In this document: positions 28,800-36,515 of the stretch, piece after piece
Numbering within the stretch: the first letter of the stretch is position 1
Layout of the letters: each line of letters begins with the position of its first letter
Assembly (NCBI GenBank): GCA_964371865.1
Contig: CAYJOR010000005.1
Coordinates: 16,938-80,937 of the forward strand
Direction: 5' to 3'
Source of the DNA: CAYJAZ01 sp964371865
Lineage (GTDB): Bacteria; Desulfobacterota; Desulfovibrionia; Desulfovibrionales; Desulfovibrionaceae
Length of the DNA: 64,000 bases
The notes under the pieces: generated by a model
The model's database searches: none
The model's input: the letters and a program-made list of their open reading frames with translations, nothing else
Told to the model about the DNA's origin: nothing
Made by a program: the position numbers and the translations under genes

Positions 28800-29567
28800 C
28801 TAGATTATATAATAGACACTTGGATCAGTGCCGTATGTAGGTTTACGACGAACAGCAAAGTTATTTGCTAACACTTGACGTACTTCTGATTCTGGATCTT
28901 CAAGATCACCAAAGGTAATCGCTCCGCCTGATGCTTCAACACAATAAGGCATAAGACCTTGCTCTAAACGCTCGATACAGAAAGTACATTTTTCAACTGC
29001 ACCGCGTGTTCTTGCCGGATATTCAGGATTAATTTCTGTAAGTTCCGGTTTAGCATCTTTGAAGTTGAATGAACGTGAACCGTAAGGACAACCTGCCATA
29101 CAGAAACGGCAACCGATACAACGGTGATAATCCATAGTTACGATACCGCTTTCAGTTTTGTACGTAGCACCGGTTGGGCAAACACGCACACAAGGAGGGT
29201 TTGCACAGTGGTTACAAAGAAGAAGATATTTTCTATCTTGAACTTCTTGCGGTAATGTTTTGTAATCAGGATCATCAGGGAAGCTACCTTTGTATTTTTC
29301 AGGCCAAATCCATTTCAAATCTTGCGGTGCAGGAATTGAAGTTGGAACATTGTGTCCTTTATGACAAGCGCTTGTGATTGCATTGATTTTTTCTTTATCA
29401 ATTTCACGAGTATCAATAACCATAGCAAAACGTTTTGCTACAATTGCTTTTTCGTTTTTTGCATAAGAAGCGCCTTTTGGTGCTACTTGTGCTTGGGCTG
29501 TGGAAATGCCACCTAAAAGGGCAAAGCTTGAAATCCCAGCCACTTTAAGAAAGTGTCTTCTTTTCAT
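28800..29567 (-). CDS. dsrO: DsrO, periplasmic iron-sulfur subunit
   Basis: 255 residues. The N-terminus MKRRHFLKVAG...AQAQ is a Tat signal, so the folded protein with its clusters is exported. Ferredoxin-type cysteine groups: CNHCANPPCVRVCPTGA, CIGCRFCMAGCPYG and CTFCIERLEQGLMPYC; a further CHKGHN lies near residue 68. It relays electrons between DsrJ haems and DsrP. Spacing of 10 bases to dsrJ. Confidence 0.95.
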   Translation of the reverse strand: MKRRHFLKVAGISSFALLGGISTAQAQVAPKGASYAKNEKAIVAKRFAMVIDTREIDKEKINAITSACHKGHNVPTSIPAPQDLKWIWPEKYKGSFPDDPDYKTLPQEVQDRKYLLLCNHCANPPCVRVCPTGATYKTESGIVTMDYHRCIGCRFCMAGCPYGSRSFNFKDAKPELTEINPEYPARTRGAVEKCTFCIERLEQGLMPYCVEASGGAITFGDLEDPESEVRQVLANNFAVRRKPTYGTDPSVYYII

Positions 29568-29577
29568 GTTATTCCCC

Positions 29578-29961
29578 TTATTTCGTTTGTGGCTCTATGT
29601 GGCAAGACCAACAATACGGATCAACACTGTTAGTGTCGTGACATTTTTTACAGAATTCTTCGTAGTTTGTATGACATTCCATACAGGTATTTTGTAGGCT
29701 GATATCCCATTTTTTACCTTTTGATGAAATGTAAACTCTATTACCTTCGCGAAGAGCTTCATCACGCCATTCATTTAACAATGCCATATGTTCAGAACGC
29801 ATAAAAGCAACATCTTCAATACATTCTTCCATTCCTTCACCTTGTGGAAGTGCTACTTTTGGATATTCATAAGTAGGTGTACCTATGTTTAACCAAAATG
29901 GAGCTGTTACCGCAACTACAAAAAGAACAAGAGCCGGTATTATATATTTTGAATTATACAT
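29578..29961 (-). CDS. dsrJ: DsrJ, triheme cytochrome c
   Basis: 127 residues. An uncleaved or signal-anchor helix (IIPALVLFVVAVTAPFWL) is followed by three CxxCH haem sites: CMECH, CKKCH and CWSCH. Length and haem number match DsrJ, in which one haem has unusual ligands. Periplasmic. It starts 2 bases after the dsrK stop, so is translationally coupled. Confidence 0.96.
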   Translation of the reverse strand: MYNSKYIIPALVLFVVAVTAPFWLNIGTPTYEYPKVALPQGEGMEECIEDVAFMRSEHMALLNEWRDEALREGNRVYISSKGKKWDISLQNTCMECHTNYEEFCKKCHDTNSVDPYCWSCHIEPQTK

Positions 29962-29963
29962 AA

Positions 29964-31628
29964 TTATTCTTCTCCTTCTTGAGCTGTTGCTTCTACTGCT
30001 TCTTCTACTTCTTCTGGTTGTGGATCAGGATATTCTAAATCTTCAAGACGTATATCAAGAGTACGAGGAATTTCACCTTTCATAACAAGAGCATTCGCTA
30101 CAAGTTCGTGAAGTCCACTAACTGTTACACCAGGAGCCCAGTAATCAGCTACAGGAGGAAGAGTTGCACGGTCAAGAGCACATACGCATGATAACCAGTT
30201 AACATCATGTTTATCTTGAACGTATTTCACTGCATTACCACGTGGGAAGCCACCGCGTAAACGTAATTCCATGATTTCTTCTGTGTTCAAACCAGTACCG
30301 GAACCACAGCAGAAGGTTTCTTCACGGATTGTGCGAGGAGGCATTTCAACAAAGTTATTACATACAGCATTAAGAACATAACGCGGTTCATCAAGCATAC
30401 CCATTGCACGCGCAGGGTTACATGAATCATGGTATGTAGTAATGATGTGGTTATTTCTTTCCGGACGAAGATTAAGTTTATTGTGCTTAATCAAGTCAGC
30501 GGTAAATTCTGCAATATGTACCATTTTTGTTGAAGCAGCATTATGGAATACTGTTCCTGTAATCGAAGATTTAGGAACTTCCATGCAGCTTGGAGCCGGA
30601 CCATTATATGTGTTCATGTATTGGTTAACAACACGCCACATGTGACCACACTCACCACCAAGAATCCATTTAGATCCAAGGCGTTCTGCTTCAGCATACA
30701 TTTTTGCGTTTAACTTTTTAGCCATATCAAATGATACGAATGAACCAAAGTTACCACCTTCTGAGCCGTATGTTGACAAGGTGTAATCTAAACCGATTTC
30801 ATGGAAGAGCATTAAGTAGCCCATGAATGTATAGATACCCGGATCAGCAAATACGTCACCTGATGGAGCGATAAAGAGAACTTCATGTCCTTTTTCATTG
30901 AAAGGAGGATTGATACGGATGCCAGTAATCTCTTCAATGTCATCACATAAAAATTCTACAATTTCTTTGAACGCATGTGGTTGAATACCAAGGTGGTTAC
31001 CGGTACGATTACAGTTAGAAACCGGTTCCATAACCCAGTTAGTACCAAGACCAAGTTCAAATAAAAGTTCACGAATGATTGCTGTAATTTCAGCAGTATC
31101 AATACCATATGGGCAGAATAGCGAACAACGGCGACATTCTGTACACTGATATGAATAGGTAAACCATTCTTTAATAACTTCTTTATCAAGTTTACGTCCG
31201 CCTGCTAACTTACCAAGTAATTTACCAGCTAAGGTAAAGTCTTGACGATAAACAGAGCGTAATAATTCAGCACGTAACACAGGCATATTTTTAGGGTCAT
31301 TTGTTCCTAAGAAGAAGTGACATTTATCTGAGCAAGCACCACAGCGCACGCAGATATCCATAAATAGTTTCAATGAACGATGCTTTTCAAGTCTTTCTTG
31401 CAGACCTTTATAGATGATTTCTTCCCAGTTAACCGGTAAGTGCCAATCATCTTCTTCCGGATTCCACTCATGCGCATTTGGCATTCCAAGACCTTGCATG
31501 ATATCCAATTTTGCAGGATAGCAGAAGTTACCCGGTTTTATTTCAGGCTTTGTATCAAACCAGCTTTGTTCTGGAAAAGCGGCTGGATTTTGAGCCAAAA
31601 GTTCGTTTGGCGTAGGCAGTTTTGCCAT
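29964..31628 (-). CDS. dsrK: DsrK, HdrD-like iron-sulfur subunit
   Basis: 554 residues, cytoplasmic face. Two [4Fe-4S] motifs: CVRCGACSDKCHFF and CTECRRCSLFCPYG. A CCG-type site in TFCCGSGTGLN with CNPA earlier binds the special cluster that handles the DsrC trisulfide/disulfide. An acidic tail (EEVEEAVEATAQEGEE) is normal for the family. GGGAG lies 9 bases before the start. DsrK with DsrM is the module that links the quinone pool to DsrC. Confidence 0.96.
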   Translation of the reverse strand: MAKLPTPNELLAQNPAAFPEQSWFDTKPEIKPGNFCYPAKLDIMQGLGMPNAHEWNPEEDDWHLPVNWEEIIYKGLQERLEKHRSLKLFMDICVRCGACSDKCHFFLGTNDPKNMPVLRAELLRSVYRQDFTLAGKLLGKLAGGRKLDKEVIKEWFTYSYQCTECRRCSLFCPYGIDTAEITAIIRELLFELGLGTNWVMEPVSNCNRTGNHLGIQPHAFKEIVEFLCDDIEEITGIRINPPFNEKGHEVLFIAPSGDVFADPGIYTFMGYLMLFHEIGLDYTLSTYGSEGGNFGSFVSFDMAKKLNAKMYAEAERLGSKWILGGECGHMWRVVNQYMNTYNGPAPSCMEVPKSSITGTVFHNAASTKMVHIAEFTADLIKHNKLNLRPERNNHIITTYHDSCNPARAMGMLDEPRYVLNAVCNNFVEMPPRTIREETFCCGSGTGLNTEEIMELRLRGGFPRGNAVKYVQDKHDVNWLSCVCALDRATLPPVADYWAPGVTVSGLHELVANALVMKGEIPRTLDIRLEDLEYPDPQPEEVEEAVEATAQEGEE

Positions 31629-31731
31629 AAGGTTTTCTCCCTAAGTTTAGGCTTTATAGAATGTGTAAAGAATGCAATCTTTAGCCAATAACTTTCTTCA
31701 ATGATTTGCCTTTTATTTTAAAGACTTGCCT

Positions 31732-32730
31732 TTACTTCAAAGGTTTGTCTAGTGGCAAACCAGCTTCGTCCATAGCTTCACGGAACTCATCTTCATACTC
31801 AGCATATGTGCGGTATTTTTTAGGTGGGTTCCAAGGGTTAATGTGACGATATTCTCTTGTATTAATCTTCATATTTCTTGTTGGGGACAAGAAAACACCG
31901 CCCATGTGCATAAGCTTAGAGAATGGGAAATACATAAGAAGAATAGAAACAAAAGTTAAGTGGATAAAGAAAATAGAGCCAATTCCTTCAGGTGATACTG
32001 GGTTCAATGTTACAAGACCCATTGTGAAAACCTTAACTTGTGCAATATCTACTTTATCAAAATAGCGCATACACATACCTGTCAAAACGATACCAATTAT
32101 GAGGAATAATGGGAAATAATCGTTCGCAAGTGAAATGTAACGTGTCTTAGGATTCACAAGACGACGTAAAAACAAGAATGCTAAAGCCGCTACTATAAGG
32201 GCGTTAGTCATATAAAAGCGTGGCGCACCAATTTGGAAAAGTCCATCTACAAATTCAAGAATACTCATACAAACCGGCACCGGCTCGAGGAAAAAGCGCA
32301 TATGACGAATCAATATGAGCAAGAAGCTGTAGTGAAATACTAAAGCAAAAAGCCAAAGCCATTTAGATGAATAGTAAGTAAGGCGAGGAACATCATTAAT
32401 GGTTGTTCTAACAGCATTGGTATTTCTGAAAAGTGAACGGAAAGTCAAGACTTCTAATAACATACGACCAATTACAGCGAATGTTGATGTAGGCGCATCA
32501 AGTCTGTTAGGCTTGATAAAGTCAAGAGATTTTCCTTGTCCGCCCACAGTAGGAATGGCAAATGGCACTGGCGATTTAGCCCAGTATACCACTCTCCAAA
32601 CAAAGCCGACAATAAACACTATTACCGCTACCAACGGAAGAACTATGCCCAATACTGATTTTAAACCAACCAGCGATAATCCCCAAGCGAGAAAAAATAA
32701 TGCAAGGGTTGCCCCTAGAGCGTTAAGCAT
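31732..32730 (-). CDS. dsrM: DsrM, NarI-like cytochrome b subunit
   Basis: 332 residues with five to six membrane helices and His residues placed as in NarI-type dihaem b subunits (ALVFHYSFLLILIRHMRFF, IHLTFVSILLMYFPFSKLMH). It oxidises menaquinol and passes electrons to DsrK. First gene of dsrMKJOP; GGGG precedes the ATG. A gap of 103 bases to dsrK contains no gene. Confidence 0.95.
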   Translation of the reverse strand: MLNALGATLALFFLAWGLSLVGLKSVLGIVLPLVAVIVFIVGFVWRVVYWAKSPVPFAIPTVGGQGKSLDFIKPNRLDAPTSTFAVIGRMLLEVLTFRSLFRNTNAVRTTINDVPRLTYYSSKWLWLFALVFHYSFLLILIRHMRFFLEPVPVCMSILEFVDGLFQIGAPRFYMTNALIVAALAFLFLRRLVNPKTRYISLANDYFPLFLIIGIVLTGMCMRYFDKVDIAQVKVFTMGLVTLNPVSPEGIGSIFFIHLTFVSILLMYFPFSKLMHMGGVFLSPTRNMKINTREYRHINPWNPPKKYRTYAEYEDEFREAMDEAGLPLDKPLK

Positions 32731-32816
32731 CTTCTACCCCTATGTTTAGGTAGTTAATCCGAAAGCTTCAATACGTTATCTAAAACATACAAAGCATACC
32801 TCAAAACACAATACCA

Positions 32817-32838
32817 CGTTATTTTCTCTAAAATAACG
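32817..32838 (-). promoter_or_regulatory. Perfect hairpin in dsrM leader
   Basis: CGTTATTTT (32817-32825) and AAAATAACG (32830-32838) pair perfectly around CTCT, about 90 bases before the dsrM start. No U-run follows on the minus strand, so it is not a simple terminator. It may stabilise the messenger or be a protein site. Confidence 0.45.
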
Positions 32839-32851
32839 CGCATTTACAAAA

Positions 32852-32885
32852 AAACTACTTATTTGTAATTCCCCTAAAGTAGTTT
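32852..32885. promoter_or_regulatory. Inverted repeat in dsr upstream region
   Basis: AAACTACTT (32852-32860) and AAGTAGTTT (32877-32885) are exact inverted copies 16 bases apart, just downstream of the candidate dsrM promoter. Suits an operator or leader stem. Confidence 0.4.
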
Positions 32886-32894
32886 ATTCAAATT

Positions 32895-32923
32895 CTTATA
32901 CAGTATTTTAAAAAAAATCACAA
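32895..32923 (-). promoter_or_regulatory. Candidate dsrM promoter
   Basis: On the minus strand TTGTGA (32923-32918), 17-base spacer and TATAAG (32900-32895). It would give a leader of about 160 bases. Confidence 0.35.
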
Positions 32924-33081
32924 GCAAGAATTTATACCTTTATTCAAGAAAATTATTGACTTGGTGAATCCTTTTTAACCTTATTTTGGCTTTTGTTCTC
33001 ACTTATATATGAACTTTATCATCTAAGCGTAATTTTTCTCATATTTAAATTATATATTTTTTACTTATCGAGACCTTGTAT

Positions 33082-33097
33082 TGTGAAATTAATCACC
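33082..33097. promoter_or_regulatory. CRP/FNR-family-like binding site upstream of dsrM
   Basis: TGTGA-AATTAA-TCACC differs from the TGTGA-N6-TCACA consensus in one position. HcpR-type CRP/FNR regulators control sulfur-energy genes in Desulfovibrio. A minus-strand TATAAT lies 28-33 bases downstream toward dsrM. The regulator itself is not in the window. Confidence 0.4.
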
Positions 33098-33175
33098 TAA
33101 TTTTCAATTTCGAGTCTTAAAAAATTTAATTTTTGAAATACATACGAACTTACTTCAAAAGATATTTAAATAAAA

Positions 33176-33212
33176 AACCTTACTATATATGAGTATCACA
33201 TATAATAAGGTT
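33176..33212 (-). terminator. Terminator of yebC (minus strand)
   Basis: AACCTTACTATA and TATAATAAGGTT pair with one mismatch; reading on the minus strand the stem is followed by a run of T (TTTTTTAT). About 90 bases after the yebC stop. Confidence 0.65.
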
Positions 33213-33240
33213 AATTAGAAACTCACCCTAATTAAATCAA

Positions 33241-33302
33241 ACCCTAATTGTTTTTTAAGGAAAGGGGAAATTTGAGGGGGAAAATCTCGTTTTTAAAAAA
33301 AA
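33241..33302. repeat. Family-1 repeat, copy C (left half only)
   Basis: ACCCTAATTGTTTTTTAAGG (33241-33260), then AAGGGGAAATTTGAGGGGG and AAAATCTCGTTTTT. The right half is missing: the repeat stops at the yebC stop codon. Confidence 0.65.
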
Positions 33303-34031
33303 CTAAAAATCTTCAGGAAGATCGAAGTTTGCGTGTACTTTCTGAACGTCGTCGTTATCTTCGAGAGCGTCAACGAATTTCATAAGTTTTTCGGCAAGAT
33401 CTGCGTCAGCTGGGATTGAGTTTTGAGGAACGTAAGCAAGTTCTGCTGATTGCATTTCGATACCAGCTGCTTCAAGAGCATCACGAACTGCTGCAAAATC
33501 TTCAAGAGAAGTAGATACTTCAAATACTTCGGCTGAGGTTGCAACATCATCTGCACCAGCTTCTAGTGCTGCTTCCATGATTGCATCTTCAGTATATTTT
33601 GCAGAGTCAATAGTGATTATACCTTTTCTATCGAACATCCATGCAACTGATCCGCTTTCGCCAAGATTTCCGCCATGTCTTGAAAATAGGTGGCGCACTT
33701 CAGAAACGGTTCTGTTTTTATTGTCAGTAGCTGTTTCAACTATGAAAGCCATACCTGATGGGCCGTAACCTTCATATGTGATTTCAAAGAGTTCGCCGCC
33801 GCTTTCTTCGCCTGTACCTTTACGAATTGCAGTTTCGATTTTGTCTTTAGGTAGGTTGATTGCTTTAGCAGCTGCAATAGCAGCACGTAGGCGGGCATTT
33901 GCGCTAGGATCTCCACCGTTTTTTGCTGCGATGATAATTTCTTTTGCAGCTTTTGTGAACATTGCTCCACGTTTTGCGTCTTGTCTGCCTTTACGGTGTT
34001 GAATATTGGCCCATTTACTATGTCCTGCCAT
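33303..34031 (-). CDS. yebC: YebC/PmpR family protein
   Basis: 242 residues, normal length, with the invariant start MAGHSKWANIQHRKGRQDAKRG. YebC-family proteins were named as transcriptional regulators (PmpR) and act on ribosomes stalled at proline runs (TACO1/YebC). Cytoplasmic. GAGG is 9 bases before the ATG. In many genomes it sits beside ruvC; here it does not. Confidence 0.95.
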   Translation of the reverse strand: MAGHSKWANIQHRKGRQDAKRGAMFTKAAKEIIIAAKNGGDPSANARLRAAIAAAKAINLPKDKIETAIRKGTGEESGGELFEITYEGYGPSGMAFIVETATDNKNRTVSEVRHLFSRHGGNLGESGSVAWMFDRKGIITIDSAKYTEDAIMEAALEAGADDVATSAEVFEVSTSLEDFAAVRDALEAAGIEMQSAELAYVPQNSIPADADLAEKLMKFVDALEDNDDVQKVHANFDLPEDF

Positions 34032-34080
34032 AAAAAAACTCCTCTATATGGTGTAGGAAAATATTTTCTAATTTGTTGGG

Positions 34081-34109
34081 AAAGTATCAAGAATGAAAAA
34101 AAGGGTCAA
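34081..34109 (-). promoter_or_regulatory. Candidate yebC promoter
   Basis: On the minus strand TTGACC (34109-34104), exactly 17 bases, TACTTT (34086-34081). About 50 bases upstream of the yebC start. Confidence 0.5.
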
Positions 34110-34161
34110 CTTAAATTTTTTCTCATAATTCACTTAGTAGATTATTCCAGTTTGGAATTTT

Positions 34162-34240
34162 TTGGGGAGGGAAAACCACAACTTTTGAAAAAGTTGTGGT
34201 TTTCCCTCCCCAAAGCCCCCACCCTTTCCTTACAAAACTT
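34162..34240. repeat. Family-1 palindromic repeat, copy D
   Basis: The most perfect palindrome of the family: TTGGGGAGGGAAAACCACAA (34162-34181) with TTGTGGTTTTCCCTCCCCAA (34194-34213), continuing through the centre. The outer right arm follows (CCCCCACCCTTTCCTTAC). It lies just after the TPR lipoprotein gene would begin transcription of yebC in reverse, so it separates two minus-strand genes. Confidence 0.78.
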
Positions 34241-34358
34241 TTAATTTCACCGCATTTAGTTTAGTGGTTAAACAAAATTTGTGCATGCGGTGGGAATTTT
34301 ATTATACTATAAAATTTTGTTTTAGAATACTAAACGAGAATTAGAATGACGTGAGATA

Positions 34359-35141
34359 TTACTTTTCTAACTTTTTTACACGAAATTTAACAACGTCTGG
34401 ATTTGGATGAGTTGAAATTATTTCTTTAAAAAGCTTCAAAGCATTTTTTTTATCATCTTCAATTTCATAGATATCAGCTAAAATAAAAAGAGTTTGAGCA
34501 ATAACGTCAGGCGGCAAGTCTTTATTTTCTAAAAATGTTTGAATTGTGTTTTTAGCTTTATCGTATTGCTCCGACAAAAAGTAGAGCTCTATCAGCATAA
34601 AGATTGATTTATTGTATATTTCACTCTCTATTTGCATCTTGAGAGGTTCAAGAAGCAGTTCTTCTGCAAGAGTAAATTCTTTTGCATTAATAGTGAGTTG
34701 AGCAAGTTCTAATTTAAATTTAGATGCTTCACTTGAAGACTCACCATATATTTCTGCAAGTTTTCTATGAAGTTTTTTGCCGTTTTCAATAGCTTCTGTA
34801 TACTTAGATATCGCTTTATATGCAATAAAAAGCTCTTGAAGAATGAATAGTTTCATCTCATTTGAGTTAGTATCGCTTTCAACTGTTTCTAACATATTGA
34901 TAAGCTTTAGATTATCCTCAAGCATTTTATTTGCATCTACAAAATTTTTGAGCGCATCTTCACGAGATTTTTGATCAAGATTCTCTATTAATATGCGTTG
35001 CGAAAGGTGAGATACAAGAGTCCAATCTTTACTTTGGAGTGCTTGATCTAATATTTGTTGAGTTGTCATTTCATTATCATCATCGGTACAACCCGAAATG
35101 AAAAGAGACATGAGTAGAAGTGGAAAAATTATTTTATTCAT
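34359..35141 (-). CDS. TPR-repeat lipoprotein
   Basis: 260 residues. Lipobox LFISGC near residue 18 marks a lipoprotein. The rest is all helical with TPR-like pairs (AYKAISKYTEAIENGKKLHR, YFLSEQYDKAKNTIQTFLEN, ADIYEIEDDKKNALKLFKEI). TPRs bind protein partners; no enzyme motif. It stands alone between repeats. Confidence 0.75.
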   Translation of the reverse strand: MNKIIFPLLLMSLFISGCTDDDNEMTTQQILDQALQSKDWTLVSHLSQRILIENLDQKSREDALKNFVDANKMLEDNLKLINMLETVESDTNSNEMKLFILQELFIAYKAISKYTEAIENGKKLHRKLAEIYGESSSEASKFKLELAQLTINAKEFTLAEELLLEPLKMQIESEIYNKSIFMLIELYFLSEQYDKAKNTIQTFLENKDLPPDVIAQTLFILADIYEIEDDKKNALKLFKEIISTHPNPDVVKFRVKKLEK

Positions 35142-35230
35142 TGTAATAAGACTATATTATTAAAGGATTAAATTTTCAAGTATCAATAATGTGAATTTAT
35201 ACATTTTATCACGTGAATCTAATTTGGTAT

Positions 35231-35268
35231 CTTGAGAGGGGGAAACCATGCTTTTTTGAAAAAAAGAG
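35231..35268. repeat. Family-1 repeat, copy E (decayed half)
   Basis: CTTGAGAGGGGGAAACCATG then a T-run and A-run; the right GGTTTCCCCC arm is lost. Between two minus-strand genes. Confidence 0.55.
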
Positions 35269-35330
35269 AATTATATTGACGTGTACACTTTATACAGTTT
35301 TACAAGAAAAATATAATTAAGCCTTATTTT

Positions 35331-35867
35331 TTAATCAAGCCAGCCTGCTTGAACTGCCCAAAAAAGTTCTGCTGTGAAAAGTTCTTGAGAATGCTCGATA
35401 ATATTTCGTAACTCATGAATATGTATAAACATCGATTCCTTTTTTGAGCTAGAATTTTTTACAATTTTTTCTTCTTGAAGTGTTAGTTTTGATGTGCTAA
35501 AAACAAAGGCTAGAAGTCTTGCACCATTATGGTCGATATAAGGTATGCTTGCTATTTCTTTTACTTTTGTCTGCATAATGCCAAGTTGTTGATATAGCTC
35601 ACGAAGAGCAGCCTCTTCACATGATTCATGCGCATAGACGTGACTATAGATAGATATATCCCAAAGCCCAGCGTTATGAGAACTTGTTTTTGGGTGTCTT
35701 TGTAAAAGAAGTTGATTCTGTTGGTTTTTTATCGCAAGCAAGGAAATTTTTCTTGTAAGCTTTTTTTTGATGCAAGTAGTCAGGTTCATCAACATAAATG
35801 CTTGTCCACTATTATCTAGTATTTCAACAAGATTCTCTTTGTTACTTTTGTGAGGTTTTATATTCAT
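35331..35867 (-). CDS. Nudix-fold protein with degenerate catalytic box
   Basis: 178 residues. Layout follows the YfcD/IPP-isomerase-like Nudix group: ENLVEILDNSGQ, LLAIKNQQNQLLLQRHPKTS, GLWDIS, then the box SHVYAHESCEEAALRELYQQ followed by LGI. In the canonical GX5EX7REUXEEXGU box, the first Gly is Ser and the two metal-binding Glu (EE) are both Gln (QQ), while the RE pair is kept. Hydrolysis is therefore doubtful; a binding role or other chemistry is possible. Its ATG (35867-35865) overlaps the ATG of divergent rimI by two bases. Confidence 0.75.
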   Translation of the reverse strand: MNIKPHKSNKENLVEILDNSGQAFMLMNLTTCIKKKLTRKISLLAIKNQQNQLLLQRHPKTSSHNAGLWDISIYSHVYAHESCEEAALRELYQQLGIMQTKVKEIASIPYIDHNGARLLAFVFSTSKLTLQEEKIVKNSSSKKESMFIHIHELRNIIEHSQELFTAELFWAVQAGWLD

Positions 35868-36339
35868 GCTAAAAATTCCGTATATTAAACAGATAACTCA
35901 AAATGAACTTGATATGCTCCACAGCCTAGAAGAAGACTGTTTTGAAACAGCTTGGAGTAAAGAACAACTAAAAATTGCTTTAGATAATAACCACATTTTA
36001 TTCTTAGGTTTGTTTTTAGAGCAAAAGTTAGCAGCTTATATTTCAGTGCAATGTATACCTTCCATCACTAATTTAAAAGATGGCGAATGTGAAATTTTTA
36101 ATATCGCAACTCATACCGAGCACAGAAGAAAAGGTTATGCAAACATATTATTAGACTATTGTATTGATTTTGTCAAAAAAAGTGAAGCTCTTTCAGTTTT
36201 TCTAGATGTGCGAGTAACTAACCATCCTGCTCTTGAACTTTATAGAAAAACAGGATTTAAAGAAGTAGGTAGAAGAAAAAATTACTATGAAACAAATACA
36301 GGCTATGAAGATGCTATTCTTATGCAGTTAGAACTGTAA
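35866..36339 (+). CDS. rimI: Ribosomal-protein-alanine N-acetyltransferase (RimI-like GNAT)
   Basis: 157 residues, usual RimI length. GNAT acetyl-CoA loop in FNIATHTEHRRKGYANILLD (R/QxxGxG/A type), with LEEDCFETAWSKEQL near the N-terminus and HPALELYRKTGFKEVGRRKNYY at the C-terminus, both typical of RimI. It acetylates N-terminal alanine of ribosomal protein S18 or other proteins. GAGG lies about 10 bases before the start, inside the coding sequence of the divergent Nudix gene. Confidence 0.87.
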   Translation: MLKIPYIKQITQNELDMLHSLEEDCFETAWSKEQLKIALDNNHILFLGLFLEQKLAAYISVQCIPSITNLKDGECEIFNIATHTEHRRKGYANILLDYCIDFVKKSEALSVFLDVRVTNHPALELYRKTGFKEVGRRKNYYETNTGYEDAILMQLEL

Positions 36340-36411
36340 GTGCTCAGCATAATTTTCTCATCACACCAACAAACTTTGCTTATCTTCGCGATTAAATCCA
36401 GACTATTAATT

Positions 36412-36487
36412 ATTTTTTATAGGAAGTGGAAAACCTAAGAGGGAAAAACCTTGACTCTTCTTAAAAATCATGGTTTCCCCCTCTCAA
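36412..36487. repeat. Family-1 repeat, copy F (decayed)
   Basis: TTTTTTATAGGAAGTGGAAA (degenerate outer arm), AGAGGGAAAAACC, and an intact right arm GGTTTCCCCCTCTC (36472-36485). Between convergent rimI and the HD-GYP gene. Confidence 0.6.
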
Positions 36488-36515
36488 AGTAGTAAACTAA
36501 ATTCGCGTATATATC

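Larger units (their letters stand above)
32731..33302. other. Long gene-free dsr upstream region
   Basis: 572 bases without a gene between dsrM and the end of yebC. From the dsrM side it holds two inverted repeats (32817-32838 and 32852-32885), a candidate promoter (32895-32923), a TATAAT on the minus strand (33049-33054), a CRP/FNR-like palindrome (33082-33097), the yebC terminator (33176-33212) and half a family-1 repeat (33241-33302). The arrangement suggests a long or doubly initiated dsr leader. Confidence 0.6.
34032..34358. other. Gene-free interval: yebC promoter and family-1 repeat
   Basis: Contains the yebC promoter, the family-1 copy D, and a looser stem at 34248-34292 (CACCGCAT and ATGCGGTG, 29-base loop). 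No gene seen. Confidence 0.5.

Noticed and set aside
29885..30085. Leu-rich 66-codon frame opposite the dsrJ/dsrK junction
   Set aside because: It is the reverse reading of the Glu-rich DsrK tail (GAA/GAG codons read as CTT/CTC-type).
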